Below are positions 44,452 through 54,196 of a DNA stretch of 64,000 nucleotides, in pieces. Numbering within the stretch: the first letter of the stretch is position 1; each line of letters opens with the position of its first letter. Under the pieces are notes generated by a model. It saw only the letters and a list, made by a program, of their open reading frames with translations, was not told the origin of the DNA and made no database searches. A program made the position numbers and the translations under genes. The DNA is from Pseudomonadota bacterium (GTDB lineage: Bacteria; Pseudomonadota; Alphaproteobacteria; Micavibrionales; CSBR16-224), in assembly GCA_013285465.1 (NCBI GenBank), contig CP053449.1:1381540-1445539 (forward strand). The letters run 5' to 3'.

Positions 44452-45258
44452 TCATTCATCCAGCAAATCCGGCTTATCGGTAAACACGCTGACAACCCCT
44501 AATTGGAACAGTGTATCGGCGATGTCCAGATCATTGACCGTGTAAGATAATAGCGGATAGCCCGCGGCCAGAAACTCATCCAGAAAGCCCTCTTTCTCCG
44601 TCAGGAACAGCCTGTCGAAATGCAGGGTCGTAATTTGCAAATGCGCCGCTTTTTCACGCCAGTCACGCATCGTTTCTTCAATATCCGTCGCAATCAGATA
44701 ACCGCGCGGATATTCAGGCATCATTTCCAGTGCCGTTTCAAGGCTGACCGCCTGAAAGCTGGAAATTAGCGGTGGCTGCACATCGCCTTCATCCTCGGCA
44801 TCAGGCCAGATACGTGACACACAATCCAACATGATTTCCGCGGTTTCTTTCTCGCGCCCCGGGCAAGGCTTGATCTCAAGATTAACGCCAAGACCGCGAT
44901 CCAGAATGACGGAAAGCGCATCCTCCAGATGGGGGATGCGCTCATCAACAAAGCTATGGGAAAAATGCGCCCCGGCATCCAGCTCTTTCAGCGCGGACCA
45001 GTCGGTTTCAGCGACAAGGCCGGCAACACCGGTAATGCGGGACAATTCTTCATCGTGGAAAACAATCGGTTCCCCATCGCGGCTGAGCTTAACGTCAATT
45101 TCGACCCATTCAGCCCCCATATCCGCCGCCGTATGAAGGCTGACGATGGTATTTTCGGGGGCATAGGCCCGCGCACCGCGGTGACCGATCAGACGCGGCA
45201 AGCGCGGAGCACCAAGGCGCTCCGCGCGAGCATTCGAAAAATTAACGACATTTTCCAT
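44452..45258 (-). CDS. Glycerophosphodiester phosphodiesterase
   Basis: 268 residues. IGHRGARAYAPENTIVS (near 25) holds the catalytic HR and EN residues; VEIDVKLSRDGEPIVFHDEELSRIT (near 57-81) holds the EID and HD residues of the GDPD TIM barrel. Hydrolyses glycerophosphodiesters to glycerol-3-phosphate. No signal peptide, so the cytoplasmic type. Lies 22 bases after pnp. Confidence 0.94.
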   Translation of the reverse strand: MENVVNFSNARAERLGAPRLPRLIGHRGARAYAPENTIVSLHTAADMGAEWVEIDVKLSRDGEPIVFHDEELSRITGVAGLVAETDWSALKELDAGAHFSHSFVDERIPHLEDALSVILDRGLGVNLEIKPCPGREKETAEIMLDCVSRIWPDAEDEGDVQPPLISSFQAVSLETALEMMPEYPRGYLIATDIEETMRDWREKAAHLQITTLHFDRLFLTEKEGFLDEFLAAGYPLLSYTVNDLDIADTLFQLGVVSVFTDKPDLLDE

Positions 45259-45280
45259 GCGCGCCTGCGTTTCCCTTTTA

Positions 45281-47422
45281 TTACGCGTCGGCAGCTTCCT
45301 TCAGCTCACCGTCATCGCGCGAGATTTCTTCGCCGGTCTCTTGATCGACAACGCGCATGGACAGTTTGATACGTCCACGATCATCAATCGCGATACATTT
45401 GACCTTTACCTCGTCACCTTCGTTCAGGACTTCTTCGACCTTTGCGAGACGACGATTAGCGATTTCAGAAATATGCAGCAGACCATCTGTCTTGTGCATG
45501 ATATTCACGAAAGCACCGAAATCAACGACACGGACAACTTTCCCTGTATAGATTTTGCCAACTTCCGGAACAGCGACGATGTCTTTGATCCATTTGATGG
45601 CTTTATCCGCAGAATCCGCATCAACGGAAGCGACGAAAATCGTACCGTCATCTTCGATATCGATTTTAGCACCGGTGACTTCAACGATTTCACGGATAAC
45701 CGAACCGCCCGTACCGATAACCTCGCGGATTTTGTCACGCGGGATTGTAAAGCTGGTGATTTGCGGTGCAAAATTGCTCAACTCCTGACGGGAATCCGTC
45801 AAGGCTTTCGCCATTTCATTCAGAATATGGATACGTCCGTCACGTGCCTGATCCAGAGCGATACGCATGATTTCCTCGGTAATGGATGTAATCTTGATAT
45901 CCATCTGCAGCGAGGTGATACCGCTTTCCGTTCCGGCAACTTTAAAGTCCATATCGCCAAGGTGATCTTCATCGCCCAGAATATCCGACAAGACGACGAA
46001 ATCATCGCCCTCTTTAATCAGACCCATGGCAATACCCGCAATCGGGCGCTTCAACGGTACGCCGGCATCCATCAATGCCAGAGACGTTCCACAAACCGTT
46101 GCCATCGAGGATGAACCGTTTGATTCCGTAATCTCGGAAACAACACGCATCGTATACGGGAAATCTTCTTTGGACGGCAGCAGCGGGTGAACCGCACGCC
46201 ATGCCAGTTTACCATGACCGACTTCACGACGGCCAACCGGACCGATACGACCGCATTCACCAACCGAAGACGGCGGGAAGTTGTAATGAAGCAGGAAGGA
46301 TTCTTTATATTCACCTTCAAGTGCATCGATGATCTGTTCATCCTGACCGGTACCAAGCGTGGCAACAACCAATGCCTGTGTTTCACCGCGTGTAAACAGT
46401 GCAGAACCGTGCGCGCGCGGCAGAATACCGACTTCTGACACAATGGAACGTACCGTTTTGGTATCACGGCCATCAATACGTTTGCCGGTCTTGATCAGAC
46501 CGCCGCGAACGATATCTGATTCAACCTGTTTGCACAGACCTTCAATAACAGAGGCTTCAATCTCGCCTTCAACAGCCATTTTTTCAACGGCAGCTGCGCG
46601 GACTTCCGCCAGACGCGTCTGACGCTCCTGTTTCACCGTCAGGTCGTAAGCAGCAGCAAAGTCCTTGCCGAAATCGCTTTCCAGTTTTTTCGCCAGTTTT
46701 TTCTTCTCAGCATCTTCCTCAGGGATATCCCAAGGCTCTTTAGCCGCTTTTTCGGCCAGATCAATAATGGCATCAATCACCGGCTGGAAACCTTTCCAAC
46801 CGAACATCACCGCTTCCAGCATAACATCTTCCGGAAGCTCATTGGCTTCGGATTCAACCATCAGCACGCCTTCCTGCGTACCGGCGACGATCAGATCAAG
46901 TTCACTTTCAGCCATTTGCTCGGGCGTCGGGTTCAAAACAAACTCACCATTAACGCGTCCCACGCGAGCCGCACCAACCGGCCCCATGAACGGCATGCCT
47001 GAAATCGTCAGCGCAGCCGAGGTGGCAACCAGTGCCAGAATGTCCGGGGAGTTCTGGAAGTCATGCGACAAAGTCGTGCACAATACCTGAACTTCGTTTT
47101 TAAAGCCTTTGGCGAATAGCGGACGGATCGGACGGTCAATCAGACGCGATGTCAGCGTTGCGAATTCGCTCGGGCGTGCTTCGCGCTTAAAAAAACCGCC
47201 GGGAATTTTACCGGCAGCATATGTTTTTTCCTGGTAATGAACCGACAAGGGGAAAAAATCAAAAGCCGGGTTCACTTTCTTGGCACCGACAGCGGTTGCC
47301 AAAATCATTGTATCGCCGTAGCGGGCAACAACAGCACCGTCAGCCTGACGTGCTACTTTACCTGTTTCAAATGACAGGGTACGTCCTGCCCATTCAATTG
47401 TTTGCGTATGAATATCAAACAT
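45281..47422 (-). CDS. pnp: Polyribonucleotide nucleotidyltransferase (PNPase)
   Basis: 713 residues from [14 protein letters not shown] (an ATG nine codons upstream is possible). Phosphorolytic 3'-5' exoribonuclease of mRNA decay. Two RNase PH domains, [19 protein letters not shown], the KH domain [16 protein letters not shown] and a C-terminal S1 domain ([17 protein letters not shown]) are all present, ending in an acidic tail. rpsO, usually upstream, is absent; the gene's 5' region is a 372-base gap. Confidence 0.97.
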   Translation of the reverse strand: MFDIHTQTIEWAGRTLSFETGKVARQADGAVVARYGDTMILATAVGAKKVNPAFDFFPLSVHYQEKTYAAGKIPGGFFKREARPSEFATLTSRLIDRPIRPLFAKGFKNEVQVLCTTLSHDFQNSPDILALVATSAALTISGMPFMGPVGAARVGRVNGEFVLNPTPEQMAESELDLIVAGTQEGVLMVESEANELPEDVMLEAVMFGWKGFQPVIDAIIDLAEKAAKEPWDIPEEDAEKKKLAKKLESDFGKDFAAAYDLTVKQERQTRLAEVRAAAVEKMAVEGEIEASVIEGLCKQVESDIVRGGLIKTGKRIDGRDTKTVRSIVSEVGILPRAHGSALFTRGETQALVVATLGTGQDEQIIDALEGEYKESFLLHYNFPPSSVGECGRIGPVGRREVGHGKLAWRAVHPLLPSKEDFPYTMRVVSEITESNGSSSMATVCGTSLALMDAGVPLKRPIAGIAMGLIKEGDDFVVLSDILGDEDHLGDMDFKVAGTESGITSLQMDIKITSITEEIMRIALDQARDGRIHILNEMAKALTDSRQELSNFAPQITSFTIPRDKIREVIGTGGSVIREIVEVTGAKIDIEDDGTIFVASVDADSADKAIKWIKDIVAVPEVGKIYTGKVVRVVDFGAFVNIMHKTDGLLHISEIANRRLAKVEEVLNEGDEVKVKCIAIDDRGRIKLSMRVVDQETGEEISRDDGELKEAADA

Positions 47423-47794
47423 ATTTTCTTTATACCTTTCTTGTGTCATCGTTGCCTGTTTCTAAGCGCAACGACGCATTCTGTGTAAGTTTAGAGCAGC
47501 TTTCGGACACCGTGTCCGGCTGCGCTTCAACCTCGTTTTTTGACGTGTTTGAGGAAAACTTCCAGGAGGGTCTATATTCCAAAACATCTCTTTAATAAAA
47601 ATATTCCGGGCCGGATGTGCTGAAATCTAGACCCAAACACGCCCTTCGCCGTATAAATTGCATATTCCCGCCATTTTGTCAAACAAAGATTGGCGGGGGA
47701 AGAGCGCATCGGCCTGTGTTTTTGACTGTGCCGTCAATGGAAAACGCCCCGCTGTAAAGCGGGGCGTTTCTTATTTCATCGGCATTGTTCCTAA
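47423..47794. other. Intergenic region between pnp and the DotA-like gene
   Basis: A 372-base gap with no convincing protein gene. It holds a terminator for the DotA-like gene (47743-47768) and, about 75-100 bases upstream of the pnp start, a hairpin GCAGC-TTT-CGGACAC/GTGTCCG-GCTGC (47496-47523) that could take part in pnp autoregulation. A minus-strand TTGACA lies near 47680 but has no well-spaced -10. Nothing else supported. Confidence 0.6.
47743..47768 (-). terminator. Terminator after the downstream DotA-like gene
   Basis: AACGCCCCGC and GCGGGGCGTT form a 10-bp stem with a 6-base loop, 27 bases after the stop, followed on the minus strand by TTTTCC. The T run is short, but the stem is very strong. 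Confidence 0.75.
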
Positions 47795-50716
47795 CTAGGA
47801 TTTCTTTCTGCCAAAAATATTACCTGTCATAAATTTGTTCTTACCCATAGCCCCTCCTAATTTGAGTGGCGCTGTCGTTATACCGCCTGCCAAGTTACCC
47901 ATAGACGCGGCAGCCTGTCCGGCAACACCCATGCTTTGAGCGAATTCACCCATGTTCTCTTTCATAAAGCTCTCCACATGGCTTGCTTCACCACTGAAGT
48001 CCTGAGAACCGGCGCTACTGCCAAGCCAACTCATCGTCGAGTTCGGAATAATATCCACCAGTTTGAACGATGCGTTGACCAAGGCATAAGCCGAGAACAC
48101 ATAGATATAGGTGTTAATCACCTGGTCAATGATACCAAAACCACCGGAACCCATATTCGCGATCGACTGGTTAAAGGTATCATTCAGGTAGAGGATCATA
48201 GATTCGAAGATCAAATTACCCATCACGAAGCCGATGACCGTCAGTCCCGGACGCAGCAGCAGATTCAGCCAAGCCACATAGGCGGAAGATGCCATCGGTC
48301 CCATCAGACCCTCACCATCCGTACGCATATGCGCCAGAGCCACGACCGGTATCGTTGCGACCGCTTCCACCACGGAGACAATCCACGCAACGACGGCGAA
48401 CATCACCTTGGTCCACGGAATCAGCGGCACGTAATACAGCAGCATCAAACCGGGGGTCAAACCGAAACTGGCAATCATACCCAGGAAGCTACCGACCGGA
48501 CCGGCCATCAATGCCGTGATCATACCGCCGATCAGCGGCAGACCTGCGAACAAGGAGATAAAGGCCATCACACCGTAGAGGAAGATCGCTTTATCAACAA
48601 TCTGGTAACCGGCATAAGCCAGCGATGCCATCGGGTGCGTATCCGTGCCGTAACCGCCGATTGAGATCAGAAGCGGCCCGTTATCCGACTTCATTTTATG
48701 AAGTGCCCAGTGGATAATCTTTTTACCTGCATCCATGTTGATGTCACTGGCACCCTGAATCGGGAAGCCTGCCAGCATACCGGAAAGACCGCCACCGCCA
48801 ACCCAGGCAACAGCGTCACCAACACCGGTAACCATTGCGGAACCAACATTCCAGGCGCCGACAGCAACACGTTTTGTGCCGCTCCACAAACAGCCCCAGA
48901 AGCCGTCACAGCCACCGTCACCGCCCTCATCCGCACTGGGTGAACCGGTATTCATGGCACTGGGGCCTTCAGCAGCCGTTTCAACGACGACGGCCTCACC
49001 GAATGAGCGGTTGATACTGGCAATCTTGAAGTACCATGCGCCCATACCGGCCCAGCCCTGTATCGCCGCATCACCGGTAAAGGTACCGGCACCTGCGCCT
49101 GAGATATAAGGATCCAGATTAGCCGCTTTTGCCGTAGCCAGAGCATCCTCACGACCACCGCCACCGACGCTACCCGTATAAGCTGCAACCATCTGACCAA
49201 GACAGAGTGCGGACGCCGGATCACCGTTAAAGCCACCTGCAGTCGTGTTACAAGCAGGGTTAATTGCCGCAGCTGTCGCATTGGCTCCCGTTGGCGCATA
49301 TGTCACGCTCGGACATGTTTGCGCATACGAACCCGGGTTTGCCTGCTGCGTTGTACTTGCCATTTGGCAGGCAATGCCTTCCATATCCGCATACAAATCG
49401 TTAAACAGATCCCATTCCGCTTGACGTACGTCTTGTTTAAACTGTGCAAATTCGTCAAACACCGCCCCTACGGGAACAGCCGGATACATCGCCGTATATA
49501 ACGGGTCATAGTTAACGATATCGTTACCTTGAGGGTTCGGCAATGTAATACCGCCGCAACGATTCGGATTAGACATATCCCCGAAAGTAACCGTAATACT
49601 CGGCGCGTTCTTTGCGACATCTGTCTGCTGCACGATCGGACGCACAAACTGATCATGCACCGCCGGAGCACCTGTCAAAGCCAGCGCAGGTGTAATAGCC
49701 GGACTAGGAACATACGGTCCGCCAGGAAAGTTTGCCGTTCCCAAAGTTACTTCCTGCGCCATATTATGGCGTTTCATACATGTTAAACTCTCTACAGAAG
49801 GCACAATAACCGTCGTCGCCGGATTCTGCGACTGCACTAAATTGACAAGCAGATTGATATCATTTGTACCGTTGATATAGGTTGACCACATGTTACTGCC
49901 AAGGTTCGAGCCCCATTCCGCCAGTTTCATCACAACCAGCTGACCACCGTTGAACATACCGCCCACGGGGATCAGCATTGCCAGCGCGAATACAAAGCGG
50001 ATCGGCGTCCAAACCATGTTATGACGACCGCCGCCGAATTGCCCCGTGCGTGCAGAGTCAATAACGATCGACACAATCGACCAGAACACAACAACAGAAG
50101 CAATGACCAGAACACCGGTACTGTAAGTACCGAACATCGGACCGATAGCCGACTGCATCGGTCCGCCACCGCCAATGGCACCCTGACGCAGAACTTTATC
50201 CAGAATACCCAAAGCCAAATCGCCCGTCGCAGACTGAGACCTGTCAAACAGTGCCGTGGGAGATGCCGCAACAACCGTCGAGAAATCCGTTGCAACCGGT
50301 ACACCGCCCGGTGCCAGCTGGAAAATCTGCGCATGTGCAACAGTGCCAAGAACCAGATACGAAGCCGACATCACCAAAGCGGCAACGATGGTTGCAAACA
50401 TCATCACGATGGAACCGAAAATACCCCATTGGTAAAAACCCATATTCGGGCGCGTCCGCAGGTTATACCACGCCTCCCCCATAATCTCGGAGACGGAAAT
50501 TCTCTCACCTTCCGCGTTATATCCGTGACGCGTTCCGGGGTGATTAATCGGCAACAGACCTGACTGCGCAAGCATGATGGAGAGTGTTTGTACAAAAATC
50601 GGTCTTACATGGCTGAAATGCGCAAAAGACCGCCAAAACTGTGGGAGTAAAAAGAACGCCAAAAAAGGTTTTACGCCAGGACGCACCATTTTGACCCGCT
50701 CATGTCTACTACTCAT
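47795..50716 (-). CDS. DotA/TraY family membrane protein (copy 1)
   Basis: 973 residues. A hydrophobic segment at about 100-125, VVFWSIVSIVIDSAR near 210, WTPIRFVFALAMLIPVGGMF near 235 and a C-terminal set of helices (about 715-890) flank a large periplasmic-looking Gly/Ala/Asn-rich domain with several cysteines. This matches the DotA/TraY inner-membrane family of type IVB (Dot/Icm) secretion and IncI conjugation. ATG after AAGGGGTG. Clear tandem paralogue of the upstream gene at 51040. No other Dot/Icm genes are in the window. Confidence 0.8.
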   Translation of the reverse strand: MSSRHERVKMVRPGVKPFLAFFLLPQFWRSFAHFSHVRPIFVQTLSIMLAQSGLLPINHPGTRHGYNAEGERISVSEIMGEAWYNLRTRPNMGFYQWGIFGSIVMMFATIVAALVMSASYLVLGTVAHAQIFQLAPGGVPVATDFSTVVAASPTALFDRSQSATGDLALGILDKVLRQGAIGGGGPMQSAIGPMFGTYSTGVLVIASVVVFWSIVSIVIDSARTGQFGGGRHNMVWTPIRFVFALAMLIPVGGMFNGGQLVVMKLAEWGSNLGSNMWSTYINGTNDINLLVNLVQSQNPATTVIVPSVESLTCMKRHNMAQEVTLGTANFPGGPYVPSPAITPALALTGAPAVHDQFVRPIVQQTDVAKNAPSITVTFGDMSNPNRCGGITLPNPQGNDIVNYDPLYTAMYPAVPVGAVFDEFAQFKQDVRQAEWDLFNDLYADMEGIACQMASTTQQANPGSYAQTCPSVTYAPTGANATAAAINPACNTTAGGFNGDPASALCLGQMVAAYTGSVGGGGREDALATAKAANLDPYISGAGAGTFTGDAAIQGWAGMGAWYFKIASINRSFGEAVVVETAAEGPSAMNTGSPSADEGGDGGCDGFWGCLWSGTKRVAVGAWNVGSAMVTGVGDAVAWVGGGGLSGMLAGFPIQGASDINMDAGKKIIHWALHKMKSDNGPLLISIGGYGTDTHPMASLAYAGYQIVDKAIFLYGVMAFISLFAGLPLIGGMITALMAGPVGSFLGMIASFGLTPGLMLLYYVPLIPWTKVMFAVVAWIVSVVEAVATIPVVALAHMRTDGEGLMGPMASSAYVAWLNLLLRPGLTVIGFVMGNLIFESMILYLNDTFNQSIANMGSGGFGIIDQVINTYIYVFSAYALVNASFKLVDIIPNSTMSWLGSSAGSQDFSGEASHVESFMKENMGEFAQSMGVAGQAAASMGNLAGGITTAPLKLGGAMGKNKFMTGNIFGRKKS

Positions 50717-51039
50717 ACCAACACCCCTTGTTATTATAACCTCGCATATCCATGCCTGCCATTCGCCGGACTACAACACGAATCAGCCTTAAAAAGCTGT
50801 CAAAAGTCGCAGTTCGACCAATACTTCTATATTACACCTTTTTCGATATTTCGTCAAATGCACGTCTCTTTTTATTAAAGTTTTAAAATTATGCATAACA
50901 ACACTTCGAAAAGGTCAAAATCTATTCCACCGCACCACGCAAAAAGTATTTCATATCAGCGATATAGACGAAAAAATCTTACATACGATTTACAACCAGA
51001 AATCCACGAAAAACAAGTCGGATTCCCCCTATCTACCCG
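50717..51039. other. Intergenic region between the two DotA-like genes
   Basis: A 323-base gap without a supported gene. The half next to copy 1 holds its promoter and a 12-base element CACGAATCAGCC (50777-50788) also found upstream of copy 2. The remainder is AT-rich, with no clear terminator after copy 2, so read-through is possible. Confidence 0.6.
50829..50857 (-). promoter_or_regulatory. Promoter of DotA-like copy 1
   Basis: Minus strand TTGACG (50852-50857, 5 of 6), 17-base spacer, TAATAT (50829-50834, 4 of 6). The same box TTTGACGAAAT with the same spacer length sits upstream of copy 2, which supports both. Predicted 5' leader about 106 bases. Confidence 0.6.
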
Positions 51040-53907
51040 CTATTTCTTACCCTTGCCTCTCTTCATCGCGCCGCTTATTCCGCGCGCCAATCCGCTTAGG
51101 CCGCCACTCACCGCACCACCGGCACTAATACCTGCCGTTGCGGCAGCTTGCGGTACAACCTGACCAAAGGCTTTCGCAACCTCACCCACAGCTTCACGCC
51201 CGAATGACTGCATTTGGAAAACCTCTTCCTCAAAGCTTGCAGTGCGTGGACCGCCAAGCCATCTGACCGTTGCATTCGGCATCAAATCCACCATTTTGAA
51301 TGATGCATTCACCAGTGAATAGGCCGAGAAAATGTAAATATAGGTGTTCAGAATCTGGTCAATAATGCCAAAGCCGCCGCTTCCCATTTGAGAAATCGTG
51401 GTGTTGAAGGTATCGTTCAGATACAGGATCATCGATTCAAAAACCAGATTCCCCATCACAAAACCGATGACAACCAGCGAAGGCCGCAACATGATGTTCA
51501 GCCAGCCCATATAGGCGCTCTGCGCCATCGGCCCGACCAGCCCTTCCCCTTTTGTCCGTATATGCGCCAGCGCAATAATCGGCATCGTGACGATCGCCTC
51601 CAAAACACTTACGATCCAGGAGACTGCCGCAAACATAACCCGTATCCACGGAATCAATGGCACATAATACACAAACAGCATGGCAGGAACAAAGGCGATA
51701 CCGCCCATCGTTCCGATAAAGCCGCCGACCGGCCCCATCATCAATGCCTCAATCATGGAACCGACCACCGGCAACGCCGACAGCAGGGAAAGCACGGCAA
51801 TCGTCCCGTAAATCCCCAATGCTTTGTCCATAATTTCAGCACCGGCACGTGCCATCTCGGAAATGGGATGCACATTCTGGCCATAACCGCCAATCGTCAT
51901 CAAAACAGCCCCATCCCCCTGTTTCATTTTATTCAAAATCCAGTGGATGATCTTTTTACCCGCTTCAAGATTGATATCCTCGGCACCTGTTACCGGAAAA
52001 CCAACGAAGAAATTCGACCAGCCTTCACCGCCAAGCCATGCAATACCGCCTTCAATCGCACCTGCAATGTTTTTCGTAACCTCCCATGCGCCCTCTGCAA
52101 AGCCCCATGCTCCCTTTGCAAAGCCCCATGCACTACACGCCCAGCCAGGCAGCGAGCAACCACCATCATCCTCGGCAGTCGCGCTCTCGCCGCCTTGCGC
52201 GAGATTGCCGCCTGCCACAACCGTTTCCGGCTCAATGGACGAGCGGAATGTGCGGTTAATAGAGGCAATCTTGTAATACCATACCCCCATACCGGCCCAG
52301 CCTTGCGCAGCCATTTCCGTCACAAAAGCGCCACTTGTGAAATACGGATCAAGATGCGTCGCTTTTGCGGCGGCAACATCCGCATTCCGTGCCGTCATAT
52401 ATCTGTCGACAAAGTCATTAAAACAAGATGTATCAATCGGATTTTGGCCGTAACCACCGGCAGCACCACCTTGGCAGGCATTGCTATAGGTTACACCGGT
52501 CGGACAGCTATTGCCGTACAGCGCGGGGTTCGCGCCCTCACCCAAACTGACCATATGGCAGGCCATTTCCTGCATATCAGGCAACAGGTTGTTAACCGTA
52601 TCCCATTCCGCCTGACGGACTTCCTGTTTGAATAATGCCATCGCGTCAAATGCCGTGCCAACGGGAACAGCGGGATAAGCCGCTGCATAATCCGGATCAT
52701 AGTTAATAATATCAATACCGTTCGGATTGGGCAGATTGATTGACCCGCACAGATTGGGTGTATCCTCATTACCGAAATATATTGTGATATTGGGCGCATT
52801 CGCCAAAACCGCTGTCTGGTCAAGAATCGGGCGCACATATTCGCGGTGCGGGCTGCCCCATGCCGCAATCGGCATCATCGGTGCCATCGCCGGCGTCAAA
52901 GGTGTACCCGGATAGCCGCCGGCCGTAAAGACGGCACTGCCAAGCCCCACCTCATTCGCGATATTGTGTTTTGCCGCACACAGCGTCATTTCATGCAATG
53001 GGTTCAAAATAGTACCCGTCGGGTTCACAGACCTTATCTGGTTCCCCAGCAGACTTAAATCTGCCGTCCCCGCAACATAGTTGCTCCAAAGATTTGAACC
53101 GAGATTGGAACCGATTTCCGCAAATTTCATCATGATAAACTGGCCCGAATTAAACGCGCCGCCAATCGGAACCAACAGACCGATCGCAACAACGAAACGG
53201 ATCGGTGTCCAGACAATGTTACGGCGGCCGCCGCCGATTTTACCGGAACGCGCGGTCTCCACGACCATGATCGTGATGTGGAAAAAGATAAACATGGAAG
53301 CAAGCACAAGCACCGCCGTGCTATATGTCCCGAACATCGGGCCGATATTCACCTGCATCGTTCCGCCGCCGCCCGATGCCCCCTGACGGAATACCCTGTC
53401 CAGAATACTGATCGCCAAATCGCCATGAGCCCCTGCGGGGGATCTATCAATCAGCGGGTTGCTTGTCGCAAGCGACACATTCGCCATATCCGTAGAGAAC
53501 CCCGTCGGGTGATCAAAAATCTGTGCGCGCGCAACGGAGCCGCTCATAAAATAAAACAGCCCCAATACCAGGGAGCTGATCATACACACGAACATCATGA
53601 TAACGGCACTGAAGGTTCCCCATTGGTACAAACCGGCATGCGGGTTGTTTTTCAGGTGATACCATGCCTCGCCAAGCAAAGAGAAAATTTTGATTTTCTT
53701 ACCGTCAATCTGCGCACCGTAACGTATAGCCGGATGATAGGGCGGCAACAAATTCGCCTGCGCCAGAGATGTGGCCAGCAATTGTACAAAAATCGGACGG
53801 ATATGGCTAAAATGTTCGAAGGATCTCCAGAATTGCGGAAGCAGGAAAAAGGCAAAAAAAGATTTGGCGCTCGGGCGCTGTATCTTGATCCGTTCCTGCC
53901 TACTCAT
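51040..53907 (-). CDS. DotA/TraY family membrane protein (copy 2)
   Basis: 955 residues from the ATG at 53907 (AAGGGG upstream; a GTG two codons earlier is possible). The N terminus (MSRQERIKIQRPSAKSFFAFFLLPQFWRSFEHFSHIRP-like order: charged start, then PSAKSFFAFFLLPQFWRS) and the rest follow copy 1 closely, with the same helix order and IRFVVAIGLLVPIGGAFNSG motif. It has a private insertion of the tandem unit AWGFAKG-AWGFAEG-AWEV before the C-terminal helices. Probable inner-membrane component of a type IVB-like export channel. Confidence 0.8.
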   Translation of the reverse strand: MSRQERIKIQRPSAKSFFAFFLLPQFWRSFEHFSHIRPIFVQLLATSLAQANLLPPYHPAIRYGAQIDGKKIKIFSLLGEAWYHLKNNPHAGLYQWGTFSAVIMMFVCMISSLVLGLFYFMSGSVARAQIFDHPTGFSTDMANVSLATSNPLIDRSPAGAHGDLAISILDRVFRQGASGGGGTMQVNIGPMFGTYSTAVLVLASMFIFFHITIMVVETARSGKIGGGRRNIVWTPIRFVVAIGLLVPIGGAFNSGQFIMMKFAEIGSNLGSNLWSNYVAGTADLSLLGNQIRSVNPTGTILNPLHEMTLCAAKHNIANEVGLGSAVFTAGGYPGTPLTPAMAPMMPIAAWGSPHREYVRPILDQTAVLANAPNITIYFGNEDTPNLCGSINLPNPNGIDIINYDPDYAAAYPAVPVGTAFDAMALFKQEVRQAEWDTVNNLLPDMQEMACHMVSLGEGANPALYGNSCPTGVTYSNACQGGAAGGYGQNPIDTSCFNDFVDRYMTARNADVAAAKATHLDPYFTSGAFVTEMAAQGWAGMGVWYYKIASINRTFRSSIEPETVVAGGNLAQGGESATAEDDGGCSLPGWACSAWGFAKGAWGFAEGAWEVTKNIAGAIEGGIAWLGGEGWSNFFVGFPVTGAEDINLEAGKKIIHWILNKMKQGDGAVLMTIGGYGQNVHPISEMARAGAEIMDKALGIYGTIAVLSLLSALPVVGSMIEALMMGPVGGFIGTMGGIAFVPAMLFVYYVPLIPWIRVMFAAVSWIVSVLEAIVTMPIIALAHIRTKGEGLVGPMAQSAYMGWLNIMLRPSLVVIGFVMGNLVFESMILYLNDTFNTTISQMGSGGFGIIDQILNTYIYIFSAYSLVNASFKMVDLMPNATVRWLGGPRTASFEEEVFQMQSFGREAVGEVAKAFGQVVPQAAATAGISAGGAVSGGLSGLARGISGAMKRGKGKK

Positions 53908-54036
53908 GCGCACACCCCTTTGTTATATTACAGCCCCTTCGCCACCGGCCCGCCTTCATGTCATCCTGACCTCATGTCATATAGCACGAATCAGCCGCAA
54001 AAAACGCTTGCTAGCTGGAACAGACCGATATTTTCA

Positions 54037-54065
54037 TTTTATCCCTTTTTCTACGATTTCGTCAA
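54037..54065 (-). promoter_or_regulatory. Promoter of DotA-like copy 2
   Basis: Minus strand TTGACG (54060-54065), 17-base spacer, ATAAAA (54037-54042, weak). The same TTTGACGAAAT box sits upstream of copy 1, and the shared element CACGAATCAGCC lies at 53985-53996. Predicted leader about 123 bases. Confidence 0.5.
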
Positions 54066-54196
54066 ATTTATGACAGTTTTCATTAAAATACCATGCATTA
54101 TATTACGTAAAAACAATAGCATAGCATAGACAGAATAAATGCCGCAAAATCGGCGGGAATATATTAACGAAATCTTAGGGGCAAAAACAGACCGCT

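Noticed and set aside
47660..47700. A TTGACA box on the minus strand upstream of pnp
   Set aside because: The next -10-like sequence is 20 or more bases away, beyond a normal spacer, and it would give an unusually long leader.
51388..52635. A 415-codon plus-strand frame antisense to DotA-like copy 2
   Set aside because: The product is His/Arg/Asn-rich shadow sequence in the antisense of a real membrane protein gene, with no ribosome-binding site and no recognisable motif.
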